64,000 nt of DNA from Chitinophaga rupis. Its GTDB lineage: Bacteria; Bacteroidota; Bacteroidia; Chitinophagales; Chitinophagaceae. The stretch spans positions 930,001 to 994,000 of the forward strand of contig NZ_FOBB01000001.1 in the NCBI RefSeq assembly GCF_900109685.1, read 5' to 3'. The notes beneath the pieces were generated by a model, which had not been told where the DNA came from, did not search any database, and saw only the letters and a list, made by a program, of their open reading frames with translations. A program made the translations under genes and the position numbers. Shown piece by piece: positions 26,059 through 33,131 of this stretch (positions are counted from its first letter, which is position 1; every line of letters begins with the position of its first letter).

Positions 26059-26742
26059 ATGAAACCATACATCGTTTGCCACATGCTTTGCTCCATTGAT
26101 GGCAGGATACAAGCGGAACACTGGCCCCAGGCTGCAAAGGGCTTTCCACAATACGAAAGGACCGGCGAGGTAGAAAAAGCAGATGCCTGGTTTTGCGGGC
26201 GCATTACCATGCAGCAGCATTTTACCGTAGCTGCGCCTGTTCTTGCACCGGGTGGCAAAACAGTACAAAGAATAGATTATGTAGCCACTACAGCTGCGGA
26301 TTCCTTTGCCGTGGCTGTGGATGCGCATGGCAAGCTGGGATGGGACAGCCCTGAAATTGATGGCGACCATGTAATTACAGTACTTACCGAACAGGTGCCG
26401 GATGCTTACCTGGCTTATTTGCAGGAGCAAGGCGTGTCTTACATTTTTGGCGGTAAGCAGGACATTAATTTCAGCACCGTATTAGAAAAGCTGAACAAGC
26501 TGTTTAATATTCAGAAAATAAAGCTGGTAGGTGGCGGAAAAATAAACGGGGCCTTGCATGCTGAAGGGTTGATTGATGCATACAGTGTGCTTTACTACCC
26601 CATAGCGGATGGAACAGACAGCCCTACGCTGCTGGATACGGATCTGAATGCAGCCCGGTTACCGGCGGTAGCTTTGAAACTAACGCACCTGGAGCAATTG
26701 GAGGATGGTATTGTCTGGGCAAAGTATGATGTAGTAAAATAA
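26059..26742 (+). CDS. RibD C-terminal/dihydrofolate reductase-like protein
   Basis: This 227-residue protein opens with KPYIVCHMLCSIDGRI and contains ADAWFCGRITMQQH and IQKIKLVGGGKINGALHAEGLIDAYSVLYYPI, the substrate- and NADPH-binding blocks of the RibD C-terminal/DHFR-like family. It lacks the deaminase domain of true RibD, so it is a stand-alone reductase-like protein of unknown substrate. It appears monocistronic, with a strong terminator 15 bases after the stop codon. A small CCGC-TTTA-GCGG hairpin (26009-26020) lies in its leader. Confidence 0.85.
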   Translation: MKPYIVCHMLCSIDGRIQAEHWPQAAKGFPQYERTGEVEKADAWFCGRITMQQHFTVAAPVLAPGGKTVQRIDYVATTAADSFAVAVDAHGKLGWDSPEIDGDHVITVLTEQVPDAYLAYLQEQGVSYIFGGKQDINFSTVLEKLNKLFNIQKIKLVGGGKINGALHAEGLIDAYSVLYYPIADGTDSPTLLDTDLNAARLPAVALKLTHLEQLEDGIVWAKYDVVK

Positions 26743-26757
26743 AGTGTGCCACAAATA

Positions 26758-26789
26758 AAAGGCCTGGTAAGTGATCCTACCAGGCCTTT
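26758..26789. terminator. Bidirectional terminator
   Basis: AAAGGCCTGGTA (26758-26769) pairs perfectly with TACCAGGCCTTT (26778-26789) around an 8-nt loop. It lies between the converging RibD-like gene and the RtcB gene and can end both transcripts. Confidence 0.85.
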
Positions 26790-26816
26790 GTATTTTGGGT
26801 AACAGCTAAAGATGAG

Positions 26817-28244
26817 CTAATCTTCCCGGCTTCCATCATCGGCCATCCGCACCATTTTAGGTGTGAACTTTGCCACTACATCCACCAGCTCTTGCTGCGC
26901 AGCCATTACTACATTGATATCTTTATAAGCCATGGGCGCTTCATCTAAGCCGGCGCCTATCAGCGTTACCTCATTTGCCTTTAATACTGCTTTAAAGTCA
27001 TCTTTTGAAATGTTCTGCACTGCCTTGGTACGGCTCATTTGCCGGCCTGCGCCATGGGAGGCGGAGTTTACAGACAGCTCCTCGCCCTTACCACGTACCA
27101 GGAAACCAGGTGCCGTCATGCTGCCCGGTATAATACCCATTACGCCTTTACCTGCCGGTGTAGCGCCTTTCCGGTGCACGATCACTTCTTCACCATTCCA
27201 GATCTCTTTCCAGGCAAAGTTGTGGTGGTTCTCTATTTTAGCTAATACCTGTCCGCCAATGGCCTGCGTTAATTTTTGGTGTATCACCGCATGGCAGGCA
27301 GCAGCATAATCACCGGCCAGGTTCATAGCCAGCCAATATTCCTGGCCCGCTTCCGTATCCATATCCAGGTAGGCCAGGTTAGCGGCTTCCTGCGGCAGCT
27401 TACACAGCTGTTTTGCCAGCCGGGTATAATAACCCGCAATGGTAGCACCCAGGCCACGGGAACCGGAGTGCGTTAACAACGCCAGGTAAGTGCCTTTATC
27501 AATGTTCAGGGCTTCATCCCGCTCTGCAAATTCAATTTTACCAAATTCTACAAAGTGGTTACCGCCGCCGGAGCTTCCCAGCTGGGTCCACGCTTTATCA
27601 TGCAGCTGTTTAATGAAAGGCGTTAAGTTAAACTCATCCCGTTCCAGCACCGCATGATCTGCCTTATGCTGGCCATGGAAACCCGCGCCTGCACCGAATT
27701 TGGTATGGGCGATCAATTCACGTTTATACTTAGCCGTATTTTCCAGGAAATGCGTTTCCGGTATATCAAAAATGGTTAAGGCCATACGGCAGCCAATATC
27801 CACACCCACGCCGTAGGGGATGATGGCATTTTTGGTAGCCAGCACACCGCCTATTGGCAGGCCGTAACCCTGGTGCGCATCCGGCATTAAAGCACCGGCA
27901 ACCGTTACCGGCAGCTTCATGGCAGTAGCCATTTGCTTACGGGCGCCTTCTTCTATATGTGCAGCACCGTATATGGCATATTCCTTAGCATCGGTATTCA
28001 GCGCTATGGTACCATCTGCAGCGGCATTGGCATCTTCAATAATAATAGTGGCCAATGCTTCCAGCGTTTCATGGTCCAGGTAGTTTTCCGGCTGCTCTTT
28101 CACTGATTTTAACAGCTCCAGCGCAGCGGCAGTTTCCATAGCGGCCAAGGCAGGCTGCTGCAGCAATTCCAGTGCAGCGCCTAACGCACGGCCCTGCGGG
28201 TAACCAATGGCTAAAAGATCTTTACCGTTTATAGTTGTTTTCAT
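26817..28244 (-). CDS. rtcB: RtcB RNA ligase (2',3'-cyclic phosphate/3'-phosphate to 5'-OH)
   Basis: The protein has 475 residues and all RtcB signatures. The Mn-binding set is D149/C152 (GVDIGC), N229/H230 (GGGNH), H259 (LLTHSGSRG) and H340/H341 region (IENHHNF). H357 in VHRKGATPA is the residue guanylylated by GTP. MPDAHQGYGLPIGG and SASHGAGRQMSR are also conserved. RtcB joins RNA ends made by cyclic-phosphate-leaving nucleases, restoring cleaved tRNA or rRNA. No RtcA cyclase or RtcR regulator is adjacent. The gene lies 40 nt downstream of the RING/TerD-like gene, in one operon that appears to start with the tRNA-like RNA at 30602-30719. Confidence 0.96.
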   Translation of the reverse strand: MKTTINGKDLLAIGYPQGRALGAALELLQQPALAAMETAAALELLKSVKEQPENYLDHETLEALATIIIEDANAAADGTIALNTDAKEYAIYGAAHIEEGARKQMATAMKLPVTVAGALMPDAHQGYGLPIGGVLATKNAIIPYGVGVDIGCRMALTIFDIPETHFLENTAKYKRELIAHTKFGAGAGFHGQHKADHAVLERDEFNLTPFIKQLHDKAWTQLGSSGGGNHFVEFGKIEFAERDEALNIDKGTYLALLTHSGSRGLGATIAGYYTRLAKQLCKLPQEAANLAYLDMDTEAGQEYWLAMNLAGDYAAACHAVIHQKLTQAIGGQVLAKIENHHNFAWKEIWNGEEVIVHRKGATPAGKGVMGIIPGSMTAPGFLVRGKGEELSVNSASHGAGRQMSRTKAVQNISKDDFKAVLKANEVTLIGAGLDEAPMAYKDINVVMAAQQELVDVVAKFTPKMVRMADDGSRED

Positions 28245-28284
28245 GATTATTAGTGTTTAAAGTTGTTGATGAAGATGAGGCTTA

Positions 28285-30519
28285 CTAATCCACCAGCAGC
28301 TTGGTAACTGCGGCGGTGTTACGCGCCCATTCCAGGGTATAGCTTTCATCGGCATCCGCTGTTTCCAGCTCCTGCAAATGTTGTGCTTCGGCTTTTATAC
28401 GCAGCAGCTGGCCTATGGTTAATTTGCTGTTCAGGCGTTTTAACATATTGGTTACGTTCTTAGTATCCAGGTTTTGTACCACCTGGCCATCGAACGGTAA
28501 TTCCATCCACACTATTTCTTTGGCAGCTACTATCAGCACTCCAAATACCAGGCCTTTATCCAGTCCGCCGGTAACACGCACCTGGTGCTGCACACATGAC
28601 GGATCATAAGCCACGCCTGTTTTTTCGGAGATCTTCATCGGGTGGCGGCTGTTCATCCAGCCTACTACCAGGTTGGGCGTAAGGCTACCGTTGCTATAGG
28701 CATTGCAGGTAAAAGTAACATACTGCGCACCTGCCTTTTGCAGTGCATCCAGGTCAATTTCTATATACTCTGCTGTTCCTATTTTATTCGGTATGCTACG
28801 GATATCACCGCTATGTTTACAACCGGTTACTACCAGTGAGCTATAGGAGCAGCGTTCTGCTTTATCGGCATAAGCCACTATACAGCTTAGGTCCATATCC
28901 ATATGCTGCGCCGGCAGGCCGGTACCCCATTGCATGAACAGGCGTACGGTGTTACCTTCTACATTAAAACGGGTTCCCATTAAAGCAGAGGGTAAGTCCT
29001 GCACAGTAGCGCCGCGGTCACCGATCGGCAACGGTATGTTAAACAGCTTTTCATCTATGTAGATGGTTTTAGCAGCTGTTTCAATAGCGGCGAAACGTTT
29101 TTTCACAGCCAGCACACACAGGTCCACCACCGCTTCTTTCATAGCATTCAGCTCCTCCGGTGTATACAGCTGCAACAGCTTGTTGGCCGGCACTCTTTTG
29201 CTTACGCCTCCCAGCGGTTTTACGGTACGCTCATTAGCTGCATCAAAATAGATCTCTGCATACATGCTCAGCGTAAATACCAGGCGGGCCGGTACTTTAT
29301 CAACAATATCTGCAAAAGCGGCAACGGTTACCTCACTTCCAAACCACAGCATGTTGGCAAACAGGGAGCGTGCAAACAAACCCGGGCGTTCCTTCAACAG
29401 CTCAAAAGTGCTTTCCGCATCAAAACGCAGGCGGTAATGTTCCACGTAAGCCTGCCATACATCGTAGTCCTGTTTATAGAATTTATCCATCAGGATACGC
29501 AGCTTTTCAAAGCAGGCGCGTTTGCTATATTCGGCCAGGCGCAGCGCACGGATAAAACGTACCCACATTCCACGTTTGGCGTGCATTATTTCACACATCT
29601 GTACCGGTTCCAGGTTCATATTGTTTAACCAGTTAGCCACCATCAAACCCTCTTTACGGGTGTATTTCAGCTTCAGGTCTTCTTTACTTTTTATACGCGT
29701 CTGCGCACTGTTATCCTGCTGCCATGCAATGTGCCGGCTGTTGCGCGCGGTACGTTTGATGATAGTTTTAGGTGCTACCAGCTGTAAGTAACCGGTATGT
29801 TTATACCACAGGTAGCGCAGGATATCTGTTGGAGAGGTCCACAGTGCCTGTGCCTTTTCCGGGTGCTCCTGTTTTATAAAGATATCTGCCACGGCCATCA
29901 GTGTTTCCTTCATACCGATCTTCACCTGCGGCAAAGGCAGTACTTCCAGTAATAGCTGCAGGCTGTTCATCTGTGTGGCATCCAGTGCTGTCTTGGATGT
30001 TAACAGGTCCTGCAAATAAGCAGCAGCATCCTGCAGGTTCCACAATTCCAGCACCTTTAATTCAGGATTCTGTTTATAATTTTCAATGGCGCCAAATTCA
30101 AAGGGAGTACCACAGAAAGGACAGCCGTTATAACGGTGCAGGGGGAACGCCTTTTCCGGTATAATATGCTCACAGGGTAAGTACACACCTTTTGCCTGCA
30201 ACATATTGGCAAAGAAAGTAGCGATATGATCTGCTTCAGATTCGCCCGTAGGGATATCCCAGTTCTTTACCAGCGGAGTCCAGTTCTTATGTAAACCCAG
30301 CACTTCTTTTAAGGATTCCAGTATGATGGACTGGTAAGCAGGCACGGTTGCGATCAATGCTTTTAACAGCTCTTCAGAAACCCCGAAACCTAGTTTACAA
30401 AGGTTAGCCAGCAGCACACCAGTGTCTGTTCTTAACCGTTTACCTTCCTGTAACAGGGCGTTATCAGGAATAAAGATGGCTTGCTGGCGGGTACTAACGG
30501 TTAATAATTGATTCATCAT
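28285..30519 (-). CDS. RING-like/TerD-like fusion protein (MXAN_6230/SCO0854-like)
   Basis: This 744-residue protein is probably a member of the MXAN_6230/SCO0854 family; the name is from recall. It starts with a helical region, then a RING-like zinc motif: C116 and H118 in LPCEHIIP, H128 in PLHRY, C133 and C136 in CPFCG. The middle (about 150-500) is all-helical and HEAT-like, basic around KEDLKLKYTRKEGLMVANW. The C-terminal 220 residues resemble a TerD fold (MDLSCIVAYADKAERCSYSSLVVTG, YVTFTCNAYSNGSLTPN). No MIDAS DxSxS motif is seen, so it is not a Ro/TROVE protein. It lies between the tRNA-like RNA and rtcB and may bind RNA or mark damaged complexes (inference). Confidence 0.7.
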   Translation of the reverse strand: MMNQLLTVSTRQQAIFIPDNALLQEGKRLRTDTGVLLANLCKLGFGVSEELLKALIATVPAYQSIILESLKEVLGLHKNWTPLVKNWDIPTGESEADHIATFFANMLQAKGVYLPCEHIIPEKAFPLHRYNGCPFCGTPFEFGAIENYKQNPELKVLELWNLQDAAAYLQDLLTSKTALDATQMNSLQLLLEVLPLPQVKIGMKETLMAVADIFIKQEHPEKAQALWTSPTDILRYLWYKHTGYLQLVAPKTIIKRTARNSRHIAWQQDNSAQTRIKSKEDLKLKYTRKEGLMVANWLNNMNLEPVQMCEIMHAKRGMWVRFIRALRLAEYSKRACFEKLRILMDKFYKQDYDVWQAYVEHYRLRFDAESTFELLKERPGLFARSLFANMLWFGSEVTVAAFADIVDKVPARLVFTLSMYAEIYFDAANERTVKPLGGVSKRVPANKLLQLYTPEELNAMKEAVVDLCVLAVKKRFAAIETAAKTIYIDEKLFNIPLPIGDRGATVQDLPSALMGTRFNVEGNTVRLFMQWGTGLPAQHMDMDLSCIVAYADKAERCSYSSLVVTGCKHSGDIRSIPNKIGTAEYIEIDLDALQKAGAQYVTFTCNAYSNGSLTPNLVVGWMNSRHPMKISEKTGVAYDPSCVQHQVRVTGGLDKGLVFGVLIVAAKEIVWMELPFDGQVVQNLDTKNVTNMLKRLNSKLTIGQLLRIKAEAQHLQELETADADESYTLEWARNTAAVTKLLVD

Positions 30520-30574
30520 TGTTTTTAATTTTTATAACCAGATAATTTTGCTGCTGCTTTTACCAAAAAATTGA

Positions 30575-30786
30575 AGTAAGCAACAATTGACCTAAGTTTC
30601 GTGAAGCAGGCCGGATTCGAACCGGCGACCCACATATTAAGCGTGGGAGTAAGTTTTAATTGACCTGAAGATAATTTTAAAACTTCATGATGTTGCTCTA
30701 CCAACTGAGCTACTGCTTCTTTTTTACAGGATGATAATTGAAAGAGTTTTTTCGTTAAAGGAATTTGAAGTAACTCATTCTTGACC
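30575..30786 (-). repeat. Three copies of GGTCAA-N7-TTACT around and inside the tRNA-like RNA
   Basis: Read on the minus strand, the copies are at 30786-30769, 30665-30648 and 30592-30575. In all three the two blocks are exactly seven bases apart. The outer two extend to TTACTTCAA. The middle copy lies inside the insertion of the tRNA-like RNA. Since all three share the orientation of the likely transcript, they may be protein-binding RNA elements, operator sites, or remnants of duplication. Confidence 0.7.
30602..30719 (-). ncRNA. tRNA-like RNA with a long anticodon-loop insertion
   Basis: The minus strand gives a 118-nt molecule. The acceptor stem GAAGCAG/CTGCTTC is perfect with discriminator A (30602). 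The D-arm is GCTC-AGTTGGTA-GAGC. The T-arm is GCCGG-TTCGAAT-CCGGC, and the variable loop is GGGTC, all canonical. Base 26 is followed by ACAT, which pairs with ATGT (30635-30632) as a four-pair anticodon stem. Between them lie about 52 bases instead of 7. The 5' part reads ATGAAG, giving U33 and a possible GAA anticodon, and TGAAG can pair with CTTCA inside the insertion. An alternative 9-bp stem, AAGTTTTAA/TTAAAACTT, is also possible, and CCCAC/GTGGG can form a second anticodon-like arm with loop CTTAATA. No CCA is encoded. It ends 82 bases before the RING/TerD-like start codon. Confidence 0.75.
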
Positions 30787-30799
30787 ATTCCTGATGACA

Positions 30800-30807
30800 C
30801 AAAGATG
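30800..30807 (-). promoter_or_regulatory. Weak candidate -7 element for the tRNA-like/rtcB transcript
   Basis: CATCTTTG on the minus strand differs from TAnnTTTG at one fixed base. It would start transcription near 30793, placing the first GGTCAA motif at the very 5' end of the transcript. Two TGCGCA motifs would then lie at about -25 to -43. No clear -33 element is seen. Confidence 0.3.
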
Positions 30808-30817
30808 GCCACCTATG

Positions 30818-30938
30818 TGCGCAGTCCACTTGCGCAGGTGAAAATATTTTTAAAGATTTTTTTATTTAGCTGGCTTATAATTCTTTAAGTCCTGGATTAG
30901 GTTTCAGCAACAACGATTACGGCTAAACTGCGCAGGTG
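30818..30938. promoter_or_regulatory. TGCGCAG motif cluster, candidate operators for the WYL regulator
   Basis: TGCGCAG occurs at 30818, 30831 and 30929; the last two extend to TGCGCAGGTG. TGCGCA is itself a palindrome. All three lie between the divergent WYL gene and the tRNA-like/rtcB unit. The same core appears twice (32907 and 32929) ahead of the second RtcB gene, which suggests a common regulator. Confidence 0.4.
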
Positions 30939-31031
30939 TATTGCGTAATTAAAAGGGTTCTATTACTTTTACGGGGTGATCTGAACCCATAAACCGGTAT
31001 TTAAGGTACCGTTAATAGTAACCCAACCCAC

Positions 31032-32084
31032 ATGTCCATAAATAAGCTGGCGCTGATGCGCTATAAAACCATTGATGAATGTTTGCGTAACCGTTACCGT
31101 AAATGGACGCTGGAGGATCTTATTGAGAAAGTAGCAAATACCTTATATGAGCAGGAAGGCATTACCTCCGGTGTAAGCCGGCGCACCGTACAGGCGGATA
31201 TCCAGATCATGCGCAGCGACAAGCTGGGATATAATGCCCCTATTATTGTGCAGGAGAAGAAATATTACACTTACAGCGATGCCGCCTACAGCATTACCAG
31301 CGCGCCTATTAATAATGCGGATGTGGAGAAGATGAAAGAGATCGTAGGCATCCTGAAGCAGTTTAATGGGTTCAGCTATTTTGAAGAAATGAGCGAGATG
31401 ATCACGCGGCTGGAAAATAACCTGTACCGTCGTACAAATGAAGGACGTAACTGCATACAGTTTGAGAATAACCGGCTGCTGAAAGGCCTGGAACATATTA
31501 ACCCGCTGTACCAGGCCATTTTGCATGAACGGCCCTTGCTGATCACCTATAAATCTTTTAAGGCAGCTACTGCGCAGGAAAATATTTACTTCCCTTATTT
31601 ACTGAAGGAATACCGTAACCGCTGGTTCCTGATTGCACGGTCTAAAAAAGGCAAGCTGCTGCTTACCATGGCGCTGGACCGTATTGTGGGCTTCCAGGAG
31701 CTGCCTAAAGAGCCGTTTATAGCCTATGACGGCATTGACTTTGACCGGTATTTTGACGACCTGTTAGGCGTGACCAAAACGGAGAAAGACCGTCCTCATA
31801 AAGTGATCCTGCATATAGATAAGTACCATGCGCCTTATGTGCTGACAAAACCGATCCATCATTCCCAGGAGGTGCTGAAAGAGAATGCGGATGGGAGTAT
31901 TATTATAAAGATCGATGTGGTGCTGAATTTTGAATTAGAACGGGAGCTGTTAGGGTTTGGAGAGTATATAAAAGTATTGGCGCCGAAGATGCTGGCGGGG
32001 AAGATCCGGAAACGGCTGGATATGGCGAGGGAGAAATACAGGCCGGGCGGGAAGGATGAGGGTGGCCCGGAGGGCACAAATTAA
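31032..32084 (+). CDS. WYL-domain transcriptional regulator
   Basis: The protein has 350 residues. An N-terminal helix-turn-helix (about 10-62: YKTIDECLRNRYRKWTLEDL and SRRTVQADIQIMRS) is followed by the WYL domain (about 155-235: HINPLYQAILHERPLLITY, YFPYLLKEYRNRWFLIARS, LALDRI-like MALDRIVGFQ) and a WCX-type C-terminal domain. WYL regulators sense ligands, often nucleic-acid-derived molecules, and occur with DNA and RNA damage or defence genes. It is transcribed away from the tRNA-like/rtcB operon, the classic position of a local regulator. By analogy with RtcR in E. coli it may respond to RNA ends or tRNA fragments; that is inference. Confidence 0.93.
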   Translation: MSINKLALMRYKTIDECLRNRYRKWTLEDLIEKVANTLYEQEGITSGVSRRTVQADIQIMRSDKLGYNAPIIVQEKKYYTYSDAAYSITSAPINNADVEKMKEIVGILKQFNGFSYFEEMSEMITRLENNLYRRTNEGRNCIQFENNRLLKGLEHINPLYQAILHERPLLITYKSFKAATAQENIYFPYLLKEYRNRWFLIARSKKGKLLLTMALDRIVGFQELPKEPFIAYDGIDFDRYFDDLLGVTKTEKDRPHKVILHIDKYHAPYVLTKPIHHSQEVLKENADGSIIIKIDVVLNFELERELLGFGEYIKVLAPKMLAGKIRKRLDMAREKYRPGGKDEGGPEGTN

Positions 32085-32150
32085 CCTGCAGCTTGAATCA
32101 GGCCGTACAACAATATGAACTTTTCAGATATTTATATTTATAATTATATA

Positions 32151-32158
32151 TATATTTG
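32151..32158 (+). promoter_or_regulatory. -7 element TATATTTG
   Basis: TATATTTG matches the Bacteroidota TAnnTTTG consensus exactly and lies 23 bases before the start codon of the small secreted protein at 32182, in a very AT-rich stretch. Confidence 0.5.
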
Positions 32159-32181
32159 CCGGATAATTTATCCCTTACAGC

Positions 32182-32772
32182 ATGAAAAAATTATTCGCAT
32201 TTTTGTTACTGTCAGCCGGACTGACAGCTGCCACCCAATTACAGGCCCAGGAGATTGTTAAAGGTAACCTTGATTTCCTGAAAGGCGTTACGGAAGTAAA
32301 CTTCTCTTTTCTTTACAACGACATGAACGTAGGCAAGGAAGGTAAAGAAGCCAATTACATTAAAAAGAAAAAGGCTGAAAAAGATGCCAAAGAACCCGGT
32401 AAAGGCGACGAGTGGGAAAAGAACTGGATTGAAGACAGACCCCGCCATTATGAGCCTAAATTCATTCAGCTGTTCTCCAAGTACACAGATATGAAGAACG
32501 GCCCGGATGTGAAAGGAAAATACACCATTGTGGTAGATACCAAGTTCCTGGAGCCTGGTTACTATGTAGGTGTTGCTTCCGGTGCAGCTGTACTTGACCT
32601 GGATATAACTATTTATGATGCTGCTGATATGAACAAGCCGCTTTGTAAGATCAAGATGGACCAGGTAAAAGGTGGCAAGGGTATGTTTGACAATGCTACC
32701 CGCATTGGTGAAGCATATGCAAAAGCAGGAAAAGAGCTGGGTAAGTTTGTAGCGAAGAAGACGAAGAAATAA
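32182..32772 (+). CDS. Small secreted protein of unknown function
   Basis: The product has 196 residues with a clean signal peptide (MKKLFAFLLLSAGLTAATQLQAQ). The mature part has a highly charged Lys/Glu stretch (NYIKKKKAEKDAKEPGKGDEWEKNW, read in pieces) and a beta-rich second half (KYTIVVDTKFLEPGYYVGVASGAAVLDLDITIYD). I do not recognise the family. It has its own promoter and a strong terminator, so it is probably independent of the WYL gene before it and the RtcB gene after it, although it sits between them. Confidence 0.8.
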   Translation: MKKLFAFLLLSAGLTAATQLQAQEIVKGNLDFLKGVTEVNFSFLYNDMNVGKEGKEANYIKKKKAEKDAKEPGKGDEWEKNWIEDRPRHYEPKFIQLFSKYTDMKNGPDVKGKYTIVVDTKFLEPGYYVGVASGAAVLDLDITIYDAADMNKPLCKIKMDQVKGGKGMFDNATRIGEAYAKAGKELGKFVAKKTKK

Positions 32773-32795
32773 CTGACCCCGGTTTTGATATTAAT

Positions 32796-32834
32796 AAGGG
32801 TACGCCTCTGGACAGGCGTACCTTTGTTTTTGGG
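32796..32834 (+). terminator. Rho-independent terminator
   Basis: GGTACGCCT (32799-32807) pairs with AGGCGTACC (32814-32822), extendable to 12 bp with one mismatch, then TTTGTTTTT. It ends the small secreted protein gene. Confidence 0.85.
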
Positions 32835-33131
32835 GGAATACCAGCTAGGGAGATCCGGCCGCCAAACATTATTCCTATTAGCTCTAATTCAAACCCCAGA
32901 CCCGAGTTGCGCACGGGTTGCACCCGAATTGCGCAGCAATATCAGTCCTATTAAATGCCTATAACCCATTCTTAGAATTTGATTATTACCAGATTGTAAC
33001 CACTCGCTTGCCTTTGTATAATTTTTCCTACTTTCGCACTTCCGAAAAATTTCGACTGCTGACATCTCTACAAGGGGCAGATGTTCCTACCAAGCCCCAG
33101 AATCTAATCTTTTTTATACAAATTAAAGAAC
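32835..33131 (+). promoter_or_regulatory. Leader region of the second rtcB with paired TTGCGCA motifs
   Basis: About 300 bases without a gene. TTGCGCA occurs at 32907-32913 and 32929-32935, flanking a CGGGT/ACCCG inverted repeat. TACTTTCG near 33029 is a possible -7 element with one mismatch. The TGCGCA core is shared with the region between the WYL gene and the first rtcB operon. Confidence 0.4.

Noticed and set aside
28285..30519. Ro60/TROVE-type RNA-binding protein next to a Y-like RNA
   Set aside because: There is a helical region, but no vWA MIDAS motif (DxSxS) and the length is 200 residues too long. The zinc motif and TerD-like end fit a different family.
30602..30719. Group I intron in a tRNA gene
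   Set aside because: The insertion is only about 45 nt, far below the size of a group I intron, and none of its core elements are present.
30602..30719. Ordinary tRNA-Leu(TAA) using the CCCAC/GTGGG arm
   Set aside because: It would leave a 2-base variable loop and none of the long variable arm of tRNA-Leu, and the insertion would fall between D-arm and anticodon stem.
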